Positions 8,982 to 19,985 are shown, counted from the stretch's first letter. The stretch: DNA of 64,000 nt from Rouxiella chamberiensis (GCF_026967475.1 NZ_CP114058.1:2108001-2172000), one strand, 5' to 3'. The notes: generated by a model from the sequence alone, not told the origin. Numbers and translations are program-made.

Positions 8982-11900
8982 TTAAATGAGTTCGACCAAG
9001 GCCTGAAGCGGATGCCGCAGGCCATTTCCTTCAATACGTTTTACCTGACTGCGGCACGAATAGCCGGTTGCCAGACAGCGCTGGCGCGGCAGGCGCTGCA
9101 ATGACTGATGCCATGACAACTCATAAATGCCGAGCGAATTCTCGATGTTTTTCGTTTCATGGCCATATGTTCCGGCCATGCCGCAACAACCGACACTGAC
9201 GTTTTCAAGCTTGGCACCGAAACGGGCAAAGATATCGCCCCACTGCTTGCCGCTGGTCGGCAATGCCGTGCTCTCGGTACAGTGTCCAAACAGATACCAG
9301 GATTCGCCGCTCTGCTGCATCTCGGGACGATCTTCGAGCAGTTTGATAAGCCATTCGTGAACCAATTGAACCTGGAACGAGCCGCGCGAATCACCCAGAA
9401 TCTCTTTGTATTCATCGCGATAACACAGCACCAAGGCGGGATCGACGCCGACCATCGGCATGCCGAGTTGAGAAACGCGATTCAGGAATAACGACGTTTT
9501 ACGCGCGGTCTTGGCAAAGCGTTGCAGGAAACCCTTCACATGCTGGGCTTTGCCGTTTGGCGAGAACGGCAGCAGCACCGGCTTGAGATCGAATTTTTCG
9601 ACCAGCCTTACAAAATCGGCTACGACTTTGGCGTCGTAATAGCTGGTGAAGGGATCTTGCACAATCAGCACATATTGCGCGCGCTCGGCGGCCGGAATGC
9701 TCTCGAGCTGCTCCAGCGTCATGGTTGCCGCAAGGTGTCCGGAAAGCTGTTCGCGCAGTGTCGGCGTTGAAAGCAAAGGCAGATCGACCATGCCAATACT
9801 CTTGCGGCTAAGTTCACGCACCCACGGCTGCTTAAAGAAGAAGTTAAACACCTTCGGGGCGCGCGACATCAGTGGAGTGTAACTTTCAACCTCGGCGACC
9901 ACGTAATCGCGCACCGGGCGCAGATAACGGGTGTGATAAAGCTGCAGGAAACGCGAACGGAATCCGGGCACGTCAATTTTGATAGGACATTGCGTGGAAC
10001 AGGCTTTACACGCCAGACAGCCCGACATCGCCTCTTTTACTTCGTGGGAGAAATCATACTCGCCCTTGCTGGCGTACCAGCTATTGCGGGTCTTCTCGAT
10101 TAACGTCCTGAAACTCATGCTCTGTTGCGGTAATGCCTGCTCGAGCGCCAGCGGCTCTACGCCTTGTTCGGAAAGCAGACGCAGCCACTCGCGCACCATT
10201 CCTGCGCGACCTTTCGGGGAATGCACGCGGCTGGCGGTGATTTTGAATGACGGACACATCGGGCTTTTCACATCATAGTTGAAGCACAATCCGTTGCCAT
10301 TGCACTCCATGGCACCGCGATAGGCGGTGCGAACCTCAACCGGGATCCTGCGGTCAAGCGTGCCGCGTTTTGGCGCATCGACTTTTAGCATCGGCTCGTC
10401 GCAGTCAACGGGCGAACAGATTTTTCCCGGATTCAGGCGATTATTCGGGTCGAAGGCGGTCTTGATACGGCGTAATTCATGGAAGAGTTCCTCGCCGAAA
10501 AAGGCCGGACTGTATTCAGCACGGAAACCCTTGCCATGTTCACCCCACAGCAGGCCGCCGTATTTCGCGGTCAGTGCTACCACTTCATCGGAAATTTTCT
10601 TGAGCAGCATCTCCTGCTGCGGATCGCACATGTCGAGCGCCGGACGAACGTGGAGCACGCCCGCATCGACGTGTCCGAACATTCCATAGCTCAAGTTATG
10701 GCTGTCGAGCAAAGCGCGGAATTCCACAATGTAATCGGCGAGATGTTCAGGCGGCACGCAGGTATCTTCGGCAAAGGGCAACGGCTTGGCCGCGCCTTTG
10801 GCATTACCCAGCAATCCGACAGATTTTTTGCGCATATTATAAATGCGCTCGATGCCCGCGAGGTCGGCACAGATCTGGTAGCCAATGACGCCGGCCTCTT
10901 CATCGCGAATCAGCCCATCGAGCCGCTCGCAAAGCGATTCCGTTTGTTTTTCAATAAGCTGTAAATCATCGCCCGCGAATTCGACGATGTTCAGGCCTTG
11001 CATGTCTTTGCCAGGTACATCGGTAATGTATTCGCTGACGGTATGCCAGACGATATCTTCACGCGCCAGATTAAGCACTTTCGAGTCGACCGTTTCCACC
11101 GACAGCGCCTTGGCTTCTACCATAAGTGGCGCATTGCGCAGCGCGGAGTTGAACGAGTCATACTTGATATTGACCAGACGCCTGACTTTGGGAATACGCG
11201 TAATATTCAGTCGTGCTTCGGTAATAAAGGCAAGCGTACCTTCGGAACCGGTCAGAATGCGGGTCAGGTCAAAGGTCTGGAGATCGTCACTGAAAACGTG
11301 GCGTAAATCATAACCGGTGAGGAAGCGGTTAAGTTTAGGGAATTTATCAATGACCAGCTGACGGTTGTCGCGACAGCTTTCAAGTACCGTGCGATAGATG
11401 TTGCCGACGGCAGATTTCTCTTCGCCAAGCTGTTCCGCCAGCAAGGTAGGCATGGCGCGCGTATCGAGCAGTTCACCGCCGAGCACTACCGCACGCAGAC
11501 CCAGAACATGGTTCGAGGTTTTACCGTAAACCAGCGAGCCTTGCCCCGAGGCATCGGTATTAATCATGCCACCCAGAGTGGCGCGGTTACTGGTTGACAG
11601 TTCAGGTGAGAAAAAGTAGCCGAGCGGGCGCAAAAAGTCATTTAACTGGTCTTTAATCACGCCAGCTTCAACTTTGACCCAGCCTGCCTCGGTATCGATA
11701 TCGAGGATGCGGTTCATATGACGGGACATATCAACCACGATACCGCGGTTGAGCGACTGACCATTGGTGCCGGTACCGCCGCCGCGAGGAGAGAACACCA
11801 GCGTTTTGAAACGCTCCTGCCCTGCCAGACGAGCCAGCAAGGCGACATCCGAGGTTGCACGTGGGAACAACACGGCATCGGGTAGGAGTTGGTAGACACT

Positions 11901-12035
11901 GTTGTCGGTCGCCATAGTCAGACGATCGGCATAGCTGGTTGCCATATCACCCGTAAATCCGTCTTTCTTTAACGCTTCCAAAAAGTCGAGCACCAATTGA
12001 ATGACGCCGGGTGCCTGAGAAATTTGTGGGATCAT
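8982..12035 (-). CDS. ydiJ: FAD/Fe-S oxidoreductase YdiJ (D-2-hydroxyglutarate dehydrogenase family)
   Basis: The 1017-residue protein fuses a PCMH FAD-binding domain (about 45-290, with Arg-Gly-Gly-Gly-Thr-Gly-Thr), an FAD-oxidase C-terminal domain (about 290-540) and an iron-sulfur module. The module has cysteine clusters near 578-594 and 673-684 (Cys-Leu-Ala-Cys-Lys-Ala-Cys) and a late CCG-type motif (Cys-Cys-Gly-Met-Ala-Gly). E. coli YdiJ has 1018 residues and is placed among D-2-hydroxyglutarate dehydrogenases. Electrons probably leave through the Fe-S domain. The frame is uninterrupted over 3 kb. Confidence 0.9.
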   Translation of the reverse strand: MIPQISQAPGVIQLVLDFLEALKKDGFTGDMATSYADRLTMATDNSVYQLLPDAVLFPRATSDVALLARLAGQERFKTLVFSPRGGGTGTNGQSLNRGIVVDMSRHMNRILDIDTEAGWVKVEAGVIKDQLNDFLRPLGYFFSPELSTSNRATLGGMINTDASGQGSLVYGKTSNHVLGLRAVVLGGELLDTRAMPTLLAEQLGEEKSAVGNIYRTVLESCRDNRQLVIDKFPKLNRFLTGYDLRHVFSDDLQTFDLTRILTGSEGTLAFITEARLNITRIPKVRRLVNIKYDSFNSALRNAPLMVEAKALSVETVDSKVLNLAREDIVWHTVSEYITDVPGKDMQGLNIVEFAGDDLQLIEKQTESLCERLDGLIRDEEAGVIGYQICADLAGIERIYNMRKKSVGLLGNAKGAAKPLPFAEDTCVPPEHLADYIVEFRALLDSHNLSYGMFGHVDAGVLHVRPALDMCDPQQEMLLKKISDEVVALTAKYGGLLWGEHGKGFRAEYSPAFFGEELFHELRRIKTAFDPNNRLNPGKICSPVDCDEPMLKVDAPKRGTLDRRIPVEVRTAYRGAMECNGNGLCFNYDVKSPMCPSFKITASRVHSPKGRAGMVREWLRLLSEQGVEPLALEQALPQQSMSFRTLIEKTRNSWYASKGEYDFSHEVKEAMSGCLACKACSTQCPIKIDVPGFRSRFLQLYHTRYLRPVRDYVVAEVESYTPLMSRAPKVFNFFFKQPWVRELSRKSIGMVDLPLLSTPTLREQLSGHLAATMTLEQLESIPAAERAQYVLIVQDPFTSYYDAKVVADFVRLVEKFDLKPVLLPFSPNGKAQHVKGFLQRFAKTARKTSLFLNRVSQLGMPMVGVDPALVLCYRDEYKEILGDSRGSFQVQLVHEWLIKLLEDRPEMQQSGESWYLFGHCTESTALPTSGKQWGDIFARFGAKLENVSVGCCGMAGTYGHETKNIENSLGIYELSWHQSLQRLPRQRCLATGYSCRSQVKRIEGNGLRHPLQALVELI

Positions 12036-12245
12036 TGATTACGACTCTGTCTTTGTTGTTGTTTGCAGGCCTGTAGGCGGCCGCTGGATCCGCAAAACGT
12101 ATCCACCCTGTCTAAAGCAATCTAAAAACTAACATACTTCGTTTTCCAGCGCTTCTAAAACACCGCATAATACTCCATGCTTAAAGGGATCGTTTGACGC
12201 CAATTTCTGGCTGTGCAGCTATGCCTTATAAAACGAGAAACCACC

Positions 12246-13343
12246 ATGAATCTCCCGAACAAAAATTATGATTTACCAAAAATCATGTTTGGCGTGCTGT
12301 TTATTGCCTTGATGACCATAGCCAGTATTTGGGTAGTCAAACCCTTTATACTGGGCTTCTCGTGGGCGGGGATGATTGTTATCGCCACCTGGCCCGTGAT
12401 GATAAGAATTCAGGCCATCCTCTGGGGCCGTCGTAGTCTGGCGGTGATTGTGATGACCCTGCTGCTGATTCTGCTGTTTGTTCTGCCTATTGCTCTCCTT
12501 ATTACCAGCGCCGTGGAAAATGGTGCTCCACTCGCCCGTATCGCCAGTAATCCTTCACAGTTGCACCTGCCCGATTTTGCCTGGCTGCGCGAAATTCCGC
12601 TGGTCGGCAGAAAAATCTATGTCGGCTGGCATACCCTCATCAATAGCGGCGGCAGTGCATTGATGGCCAAAGTTCAGCCTTATGTGGGCCAGACCGCCAG
12701 CTGGTTTGTTTCACAGGCTGCCAATATCGGGCGTTTTATTCTGCACTGTTCACTGATGCTGCTGTTTAGCGCCCTGCTCTACAGCCGCGGTGAAAACGTG
12801 GGCATGGGCATTCGCCACTTTGCGATTCGCCTCGCAGGCGGCAGAGGCGATGCCGCAGTCATTCTGGCCGGACAAGCTATTCGCGCCGTGGCACTTGGCG
12901 TGGTGGTAACGGCCATCGTGCAATCCGTGCTTGGCGGTATCGGACTAGCTGTGGTGGGCATTCAGTATGCCACGCTGCTAACCGTTGTCATGTTTGTCTG
13001 CTGTGTCGCGCAGGTGGGGCCTCTTTTGGTACTGATACCCGCTATCATCTGGCTGTATTGGTCGGGTGATAATACCTGGGGCACCGTACTGCTGATCTGG
13101 AGCTGTGTCGTTGGCTCGCTCGATAGCGTATTGCGACCTATTTTGATTCACATGGGAGCCGACCTTCCCATGCTGTTGGTGCTCTCGGGCGTTATTGGCG
13201 GACTCGTGGCGTTCGGGCTTATTGGCCTGTTTATCGGTCCTGTCGTACTTGCTGTCTCCTACCGACTGATTTCACTATGGATTAATGAAGCCCCCGAGCC
13301 TCAGGAAGATCTTGAAGAAGTGAACAAACTGCTCGGAGAATAA
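12246..13343 (+). CDS. ydiK: AI-2E family transporter YdiK
   Basis: The 365-residue inner-membrane protein has about eight hydrophobic segments and aligns along its length with E. coli YdiK of the AI-2 exporter (PerM) superfamily; its substrate is unknown. I start at ATG 12246, which matches the family start; 11 in-frame codons upstream are not family sequence. It is divergent from ydiJ across a 210-base shared promoter region. Confidence 0.88.
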   Translation: MNLPNKNYDLPKIMFGVLFIALMTIASIWVVKPFILGFSWAGMIVIATWPVMIRIQAILWGRRSLAVIVMTLLLILLFVLPIALLITSAVENGAPLARIASNPSQLHLPDFAWLREIPLVGRKIYVGWHTLINSGGSALMAKVQPYVGQTASWFVSQAANIGRFILHCSLMLLFSALLYSRGENVGMGIRHFAIRLAGGRGDAAVILAGQAIRAVALGVVVTAIVQSVLGGIGLAVVGIQYATLLTVVMFVCCVAQVGPLLVLIPAIIWLYWSGDNTWGTVLLIWSCVVGSLDSVLRPILIHMGADLPMLLVLSGVIGGLVAFGLIGLFIGPVVLAVSYRLISLWINEAPEPQEDLEEVNKLLGE

Positions 13344-13356
13344 TGCCTGTTTTTTA

Positions 13357-13390
13357 AGCCGCCCGAAATTCAATTGCCACGCGGGCGGCT
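13357..13390 (+). terminator. Possible ydiK terminator
   Basis: A nine-bp G+C-rich stem (13357-13365 with 13382-13390) lies 13 bases past the ydiK stop. The T-run is weak. Confidence 0.45.
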
Positions 13391-13479
13391 ATCTTTGCTA
13401 AAATAAATCCCGCTCCCCTTTTCATTCCCCGCCCAGATATATTCCACAAAAAGTATAAATATACTCAATAATTGCCTAT

Positions 13480-13493
13480 TAAGAATTTTCTTA
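13480..13493 (+). promoter_or_regulatory. RcsB/RcsAB box of rprA
   Basis: TAAGAATTTTCTTA is close to the RcsAB consensus (TAAGAATATTCCTA). It ends 26 bases before the -10-like TATTAT (13520-13525), which puts it next to the -35 position, as expected for an activator site. Confidence 0.75.
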
Positions 13494-13531
13494 GAGACTG
13501 TGAGCGGCATGAACCCTACTATTATTAACAG

Positions 13532-13637
13532 TAGGTTTCACAACCCCATGATTTATATGCATGCTTTTGATAAGCCTGCATGACAAAGAATTGCTGTGTG
13601 TAGTCTTTGCCTGTCTTCTATGACGGGCCTTTTTTTG
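13532..13637 (+). ncRNA. rprA: RprA small RNA
   Basis: The block GAATTGCTGTGTGTAGTCTT at 13589-13608 is nearly identical to the 3' half of E. coli RprA and is followed by its terminator hairpin (13609-13615 with 13622-13628) and a T-run. The location just downstream of ydiK is the E. coli locus. RprA is an Hfq-dependent activator of rpoS translation made under Rcs control. The 5' end is inferred from the -10 box; the 5' half is diverged from E. coli. Confidence 0.85.
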
Positions 13638-13770
13638 TCTACAATTCGGCAGTCCATATTATTTCTACAGTTTATTTTAATGATTCAAATAAATTGTAGG
13701 GTTAATACCGATATATCGTATAGATATTGTTAACCAAGCTTGATATTCATCTTCGGTCACATTCATGTAT

Positions 13771-13799
13771 AAGCCGTGAAGAAAATTTCCTCACGACTT
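13771..13799 (-). terminator. Possible ppsA terminator
   Basis: An imperfect stem-loop lies just past the ppsA stop on the minus strand. It has no long T-run, so the call is tentative. Confidence 0.4.
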
Positions 13800-13828
13800 A
13801 ATGTTGTGACTAGTATGTTGCCGAAACG

Positions 13829-16204
13829 CTATTTGCTCTCGGCCAATGCCAACCAAGTTTGCACGACGGTATCCGGATTCAATGACAGGCTATCAATGCC
13901 TTCTTCCATCAACCATTGAGCGAAGTCCTGGTGGTCGGAGGGCCCCTGTCCACAAATACCGACATATTTGCCCTGTTTCTTCGCGGCTTTAATCGCCATG
14001 GAAAGCAGTGCTTTCACTGCCTCATTTCGCTCGTCAAACAATTCCGATACCACACCTGAGTCGCGGTCAAGGCCCAGCGCTAGTTGCGTCATGTCATTCG
14101 AACCAATGGAGAAACCGTCGAAATGTTCCAGAACTGCTCGGCCAACAGCGCATTGGATGGAATTTCACACATCATGATAACTTTCAGGCCGTCTTCACCG
14201 CGCTTAAGTCCCTGATTGGCCAACTCTGCAACAACGGCTTCGGCTTGCGCCACAGTGCGTACAAACGGGATCATCACCTCGACATTGGTTAATCCCATGT
14301 CGTTACGCACTCGTTTCATGGCTTCACATTCAAGGGCAAAGCAGTCACGGAAGTTTTCAGACACATAACGGCCTGCGCCGCGGAACCCCAGCATCGGGTT
14401 CTCTTCATGCGGCTCATACTTCTCGCCACCCACGAGATTCGCATATTCATTGGATTTGAAATCAGATAAACGCACGATAACGCGTTTCGGCCAGAATGCC
14501 GCGCCGAGGGTGGCAATACCTTCCGTCAAACGCGCAACATAGTATTCAACCGGTGAATCATAGCCCTGAATGATCTTGGTGATTTCTTGCTGTAAGGCAG
14601 GTTCCTGCTTGTCAAACTCCAGCAGCGCTTTCGGGTGTACGCCAATCATCCGGTTAATGATAAATTCGAGACGCGCCAGGCCGACGCCCTCATTGGGTAA
14701 ACAGGCAAAATCAAATGCGCGGTCCGGATTACCTATGTTCATCATGATTTTCAGCGGCAGTGTCGGCAGTTCATTCACCTCGGAACTTTGCACGCTGAAT
14801 TCGAGCTCGTCTTCATAAACATAACCGGTATCGCCTTCGGAGCAGGACACGGTAACTTTCTGGTTTTCTGCAAGACGTTCTGTTGCATCGCCACAGCCAA
14901 CCACAGCAGGAATACCCAGTTCGCGGGCGATGATAGCCGCGTGGCAGGTACGGCCACCACGGTTGGTAACAATCGCCGAGGCTTTTTTCATGATGGGCTC
15001 CCAATCAGGGTCCGTCATGTCTGTTACCAGAATATCGCCTGCCTTGACGTGATGCATTTCACTGATGTTGTGAATAATTTTGACCGGGCCTGCGCCAATA
15101 CGATGGCCGATGGCACGCCCTTCTACCAATACCTTGCTTTTACCGCCGAGCTGGTAGCGTTCCATGACCTGTCCGTTGGAGCGAACGGTTTCAGGACGCG
15201 CCTGCACAATGTACAACTTGCCGTTGTGGCCGTCTTTTGCCCATTCGATGTCCATCGGGCGTCCATAATGTTTTTCTATCAGCACGGCCTGACGAGCGAG
15301 ATCCTGTATCTCCTGATCGGTCAGTGAAAAGCGCTGGCTGAGTGCTTCGGGAACGTCTTCGATCTCGACCTGTTTGCCGTGTTCCTGACTCTCGGCATAA
15401 ACCATGCGAATTTTTTTGACCCCATCGTGCGGCGCACAATGGAGGGCTTATTTTTTCAAGCGTAGGTTTATGCACATAAAATTCGTCAGGATTAACGGCA
15501 CCTTGCACCACCATTTCACCTAATCCATACGCCGAGGTGATAAAGACCACCTGGTCGAACCCTGATTCGGTATCAATGGTGAACATGACGCCCGCTGCCG
15601 CAAGATCGGAACGCACCATACGCTGTACACCTGCAGACAGCGCTACGCCGCGATGGTCATATCCCTGATGAACGCGGTAGGAGATAGCGCGATCGTTAAA
15701 AAGGGAAGCATAGACGTGTTTAACCGCGGTCAGAACCGCGTCAAATCCCTGCACATTAAGGAAGGTTTCCTGCTGACCGGCAAAGGAGGCATCGGGCATG
15801 TCTTCGGCCGTTGCCGAAGAACGCACGGCAAAGGAAGCATCGGGCTCTCCTTCAGACAACTGTTGATAGGCGTCACGCAAATCCTTTTCCATTTCAGGAA
15901 GGAATGGGGTTTCGACAATCCATTGACGAATCTGGGTTCCCGCCTTGGCCAGCTGAACGGTGTCATCAACGTCGGTTTCATCCAGCAGGGCATAAATTCG
16001 CTGATTGACGCCGCTCTGATCCAGGAAATTGTTAAACGCCTGTGAGGAAGTGGCGAAGCCGTTGGGTACAGATACCCCTAAATCGGTCAGATTTGTGATC
16101 ATCTCACCCAGTGAGGCGTTTTTACCGCCGACTTTATCAACGTCGTGCATGCCAAGCTGGTTGTACCAGATAACATTACGTAAATCAGAGTCAAGATTGG
16201 CCAT
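13829..16204 (-). CDS. ppsA: Phosphoenolpyruvate synthase (three one-base losses in this sequence)
   Basis: PpsA converts pyruvate, ATP and water to PEP, AMP and phosphate in gluconeogenesis. The reading shows the N-terminal ATP-binding domain, the phosphohistidine motif Gly-Gly-Arg-Thr-Cys-His, and the C-terminal PEP-binding barrel with Gly-Gln-Gly-Pro-Ser. Three losses break it: the T6 run 15451-15456 (should be 7), the T7 run 15411-15417 (should be 8), and one G before GAAC at 14131. Restoring them gives 793 codons, exactly the E. coli length of 792 residues. Probably intact in the cell. Confidence 0.92.
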
Positions 16205-16327
16205 GAAACAATCCTTAAATGTAGGGCTAAATTTGAGAGTACGTATCTTCAGACGTAGTCATTAAAATTATGGTTGAGAAGTGCTCAACTTTGTCAGCCT
16301 AGCATAATGATCCATATCCAAAATATA

Positions 16328-16341
16328 GGTGAATCGTTACA
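16328..16341 (-). promoter_or_regulatory. Cra (FruR) operator upstream of ppsA
   Basis: GGTGAATCGTTACA satisfies every position of the Cra consensus RSTGAAWCSNTHHW. It lies about 125 bases upstream of the ppsA start. Cra activates ppsA in E. coli. The rest of the 462-base ppsA-ppsR divergent gap (16205-16666) holds no gene. Confidence 0.7.
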
Positions 16342-16666
16342 GCTAATCTTTAACTTCTGCTTTAAGAATTGTTCCTAATTCATAATTGAACCTGGATCAC
16401 AAATTTCGGGAAATTTCTTGTAAATCAGTCTTTATCACTTGTACTCAAGCCCAATGCACAGACTGTAAGCCTCTTGCTGATAGTTTGCTGAAGATAAGGT
16501 AAAAGCTTCGAGGATTGCTGGAAGAAATTTTAGAACGTTACAAGTCTTGCAGGATAAATGCGCTACGTCTCGAAAATGAAAACTCATTCTTGAAGAAGCC
16601 TTTTTATTCAAAAAAAAGCCGTTAATAATGAATGCATCGCCAATTTCATATTTTCAGGGAATCAAA

Positions 16667-17488
16667 ATGGACAGAAGCGTGTTCTATATCTCTGACGGTA
16701 CCGCCATCACCGCCGAAGTGCTTGGTCATGCCGTGTTGTCACAGTTTCCGGTCAATGCCACGACCTTCTCCCTGCCCTTTGTCGAGAATGAGAGCCGCGC
16801 TAGAGCCGTATGCCAGCAAATCAATGACATCTTTGAAAAAACCGGGGTAAGACCTTTGGTGTTTTATTCCATTGTTACCGTTGCAGTAAGGGATATCATT
16901 GCCAGCAGCGAAGGTTTTTGTCAGGACATCGTTCAGGCGCTGGTTGCGCCCTTGCAAAATGAACTCGGCGTCAACCCTTCGCCCATCGCCAACCGAACAC
17001 ACGGGCTGACGGCGAGCAACATCTCAAAGTACGATGCCCGTATCGCCGCTATCGATTACACGCTGGCGCACGATGACGGCATTTCGCTGCGTAATCTGGA
17101 ACAGGCCCAGGTTATTCTGCTCGGCGTGTCGCGTTGTGGCAAAACGCCCACCAGCCTCTATCTGGCGCTGCAATTTGGTATCTGCGCCGCGAATTACCCT
17201 TTTACTGCCGACGATATGGATAATATTCAACTGCCTGCGGCGCTCAAACCCCATCATCACAAACTCTTTGGCCTGACCATCGAACCCGAACGACTTGCCG
17301 CGATTCGTCAGGAGCGCGTCGAAAACAGCCGCTATGCTTCGCTCAGACAATGTCGAATGGAGGTCGCCGAAGTCGAAGCGCTATTTCGTAAAAATCAGAT
17401 ACGTTATCTCAACAGTACCAACTATTCCGTTGAAGAAATTTCGGCAAAAATTCTCGACAGTTTCGGCATGAGTCGCCGTATGTTCTAA
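16667..17488 (+). CDS. ppsR: PEP synthase regulatory protein (bifunctional kinase/pyrophosphorylase)
   Basis: PpsR switches PpsA off by ADP-dependent phosphorylation next to the active-site histidine and back on by phosphate-dependent dephosphorylation. The 273-residue DUF299-family protein has the P-loop-like Gly-Val-Ser-Arg-Cys-Gly-Lys-Thr motif and aligns with E. coli YdiA throughout. The start at 16667 has AGGGA about 8 bases upstream. It is divergent from its target ppsA. Confidence 0.93.
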   Translation: MDRSVFYISDGTAITAEVLGHAVLSQFPVNATTFSLPFVENESRARAVCQQINDIFEKTGVRPLVFYSIVTVAVRDIIASSEGFCQDIVQALVAPLQNELGVNPSPIANRTHGLTASNISKYDARIAAIDYTLAHDDGISLRNLEQAQVILLGVSRCGKTPTSLYLALQFGICAANYPFTADDMDNIQLPAALKPHHHKLFGLTIEPERLAAIRQERVENSRYASLRQCRMEVAEVEALFRKNQIRYLNSTNYSVEEISAKILDSFGMSRRMF

Positions 17489-17659
17489 CGTGATAACGCT
17501 AAAAAGCGAGAAATACTCAGGCGGGTTATGCTGAAATTTACTGACTTGAGCCAGATTATCTGCGGACGACAGTTGAATAGATCTGATTTTGGTTTATTGT
17601 GATTTTCATCACTTCCCGGTACTCCTGCCGCTGCGAAGAACAAAATTTCAGAGATAGAC

Positions 17660-18712
17660 ATGTCACAAACAGATGAACTGCGCACTACGCGCATTGGCAG
17701 CCTGATTACGCCACGGGCGCTGGCAGAAACTTTGCCTGTTTCCAACGCCGTCGCCGAAAACGTTACTGCTTCGCGTCAGCGAATTGAAAAAATCATCAAT
17801 GGCGAAGACAAGCGCCTGCTGGTTATCGTCGGGCCTTGTTCAATTCACGATATTGAAGCCGCTATCGATTACGCCAAAAAGCTCAATGTGCTGCGTGAGA
17901 AATATCAGGGTAGCCTTGAAATCGTCATGCGCACCTATTTTGAAAAACCGCGCACTGTCGTAGGTTGGAAGGGGCTGATTTCGGACCCGGACCTGAATGG
18001 CAGTTACCGCGTGAATCACGGCATTGAACTGGCGCGTAAAGTGCTGCTCGCCATCAATGAAATCGGCATGCCAACGGCCACCGAATTCCTGGACATGGTT
18101 ATTGGTCAGTATTTTGCAGATTTAATCAGCTGGGGCGCTATCGGTGCGAGAACCACAGAAAGCCAGATCCATCGCGAAATGGCCTCTGCCCTGTCCTGCC
18201 CGGTCGGATTCAAGAACGGTACCGATGGTAATACGCAGATTGCCATCGATGCCATTCGGGCATCACGTGCGAGCCACATGTTCCTCTCTCCGGACAAAGA
18301 CGGCCAGATGACGGTTTACCGCACCTCGGGCAATCCTTTCGGACATGTCATTATGCGTGGTGGCAAGAAACCTAACTACTATGCCGAAGATATTGCCAAA
18401 GCCTGTGACAACCTTGCCGAATTTGATTTACCGCAGCGTCTGATTGTCGATTTCAGCCATGCCAACTGCCAGAAACAACATCGCCGCCAGTTGGAGGTCG
18501 CTACCGATATCTGCCAGCAAATCAAACAGGGCGGCAATGGCATCGCCGGTATTATGGCTGAAAGTTTCCTGATTGAAGGCACGCAAAAAATCGTCAGTGG
18601 CGAACCGCTGGTGTACGGCAAATCCATCACCGATCCTTGCCTGAGCTGGGAAGATACCGAAACCTTGCTGTCGATGCTTGATGAAGCCGCGCGCAGCCGA
18701 TTCAAAGCCTAG
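17660..18712 (+). CDS. aroH: 3-deoxy-D-arabino-heptulosonate 7-phosphate synthase, Trp-sensitive type
   Basis: AroH condenses PEP with erythrose 4-phosphate as the first step of aromatic amino acid synthesis. The 350-residue sequence aligns end to end with E. coli AroH (348), including Ile/Val-Gly-Pro-Cys-Ser-Ile-His and Arg-Thr-Thr-Glu-Ser-Gln. The isozyme call rests on closest resemblance and on the ppsA-ppsR-aroH gene order. I could not see a clear TrpR operator upstream. PpsA supplies its PEP substrate. Confidence 0.9.
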   Translation: MSQTDELRTTRIGSLITPRALAETLPVSNAVAENVTASRQRIEKIINGEDKRLLVIVGPCSIHDIEAAIDYAKKLNVLREKYQGSLEIVMRTYFEKPRTVVGWKGLISDPDLNGSYRVNHGIELARKVLLAINEIGMPTATEFLDMVIGQYFADLISWGAIGARTTESQIHREMASALSCPVGFKNGTDGNTQIAIDAIRASRASHMFLSPDKDGQMTVYRTSGNPFGHVIMRGGKKPNYYAEDIAKACDNLAEFDLPQRLIVDFSHANCQKQHRRQLEVATDICQQIKQGGNGIAGIMAESFLIEGTQKIVSGEPLVYGKSITDPCLSWEDTETLLSMLDEAARSRFKA

Positions 18713-18751
18713 ACAGGCTTTAAACGGGAACTCTGTAAAGTTTTTGTCTGC

Positions 18752-18776
18752 AAAGGGGCTTCAATGCCCCTTTTTG
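18752..18776 (+). terminator. aroH terminator
   Basis: An eight-bp stem (18752-18759 with 18666-style partner at 18766-18773) is followed by a run of T residues, 40 bases past the aroH stop. Confidence 0.88.
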
Positions 18777-18875
18777 TTTTTCTAAATGTTATCAGATTGT
18801 GCGAAGTCCTACTCCTGCGGTGGTGTAATGCCTGTTAGGTCATGAAATAGAGCTTGATGAAAGACTTTGTTAACT

Positions 18876-18890
18876 TGATAATGATTATCA
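18876..18890 (+). promoter_or_regulatory. Perfect Fur box of the hmu operon
   Basis: TGATAAT-G-ATTATCA is a perfect 7-1-7 Fur palindrome. It lies 64 bases upstream of the hmuS start, between the aroH terminator and hmuS, so the operon should be iron-repressed. Confidence 0.92.
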
Positions 18891-18953
18891 AATTGATACT
18901 AATTACCATTAACAATAAGACTTGTGTCTCCTTTTATTCGCGAGAAGCCTTCT

Positions 18954-19985
18954 ATGCCGACAATCAGCCATGAAATTTATCAGCAAGCCAAACAGCAAAA
19001 TCCTGGAAAATATGCCCGCGATTTAGCCGATATTCTGGGCATCAGTGAAGCGGAATTAACCGACGCACGTGTTAATCATGACGCCATCCGCCTCGATGTC
19101 GACGCGCGCACGCTCTTGACGGCGCTTGAAAGCGTGGGCGGGACAAAATCCATCACCCGTAATGCCTTTGCTGTGCATGAACAACAGGGCGAATATAAAA
19201 ATCAGCACCTTAATGGACACGCCGGTCTGGTCCTCAATCCGCGTGCGCTTGATTTACGTCTGTTCCTCAGTCAGTGGCACGCCGTCTATGCCCTTAATGA
19301 AGTCTCGCCAAAAGGCCCGGGCCAGAGCCTGCAATTTTTTGATGCGCAGGGTAATGCCGTGCACAAGGTTTATGCCACCGATGAAACCCATCTCCAGGCA
19401 TGGAACGCACTCGTTGAACAATATTCAGCTAAATCGGCGTTGCCCCTTGAAATCAAACCTGCCGACTCGGCTGAGCCGGTTCAGGGCGATACCCAGGGAT
19501 TGGATGCCGACTGGCGTGCCATGACCGATGTGCACCAGTTCTTCCAGATTCTGCGTCGCCGTAATTTGACGCGCCAGCAGGCATTTCGCGCCGTGGGCGA
19601 CGATTTAGCCTATCAGGTTGATAATTCGGCGCTGACCGAAATCCTGAACAAGGCCAATCAGGCGCAAAACGAAATCATGATTTTCGTCAGCAACAAAGGG
19701 TGTGTGCAGATCTTTACCGGCCAAATCGAAAAGGTCATGCCGCACGGCGAGTGGATCAATGTCTTCAACGCGCGCTTTACCCTGCACGTGGTCGAGACGG
19801 CCATTGCCGAAAGCTGGGTCACGCGTAAGCCGACCAAAGACGGTTTCGTGACCAGTCTTGAGCTTTTTGCCGCCGACGGCAGTCAGATTGCCCAGTTGTT
19901 CGGACAACGTACTGAAGGCCAGCCGGAGCAAACCGTCTGGCGTGACCAGATTTCGGCGCTTGATCCACAGGGCGTGGCGGCATGA
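18954..19985 (+). CDS. hmuS: Hemin-degrading / haem-trafficking factor HmuS
   Basis: The 343-residue cytoplasmic protein belongs to the HemS/ChuS family, with two tandem structural repeats (about 1-170 and 180-343). The family binds haem after import and in some members degrades it. I start at 18954 (Met-Pro-Thr-Ile-Ser-His), which matches the family; ten in-frame codons upstream do not. The stop overlaps the hmuT start (ATGA). It is the first gene of this operon; no receptor or hemP gene lies between aroH and hmuS. Confidence 0.92.
   Translation: MPTISHEIYQQAKQQNPGKYARDLADILGISEAELTDARVNHDAIRLDVDARTLLTALESVGGTKSITRNAFAVHEQQGEYKNQHLNGHAGLVLNPRALDLRLFLSQWHAVYALNEVSPKGPGQSLQFFDAQGNAVHKVYATDETHLQAWNALVEQYSAKSALPLEIKPADSAEPVQGDTQGLDADWRAMTDVHQFFQILRRRNLTRQQAFRAVGDDLAYQVDNSALTEILNKANQAQNEIMIFVSNKGCVQIFTGQIEKVMPHGEWINVFNARFTLHVVETAIAESWVTRKPTKDGFVTSLELFAADGSQIAQLFGQRTEGQPEQTVWRDQISALDPQGVAA

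Noticed and set aside
17489..17659. TrpR operator in front of aroH
   Set aside because: I looked for the CTAGTT/AACTAG-type palindrome and found no convincing match in this gap.
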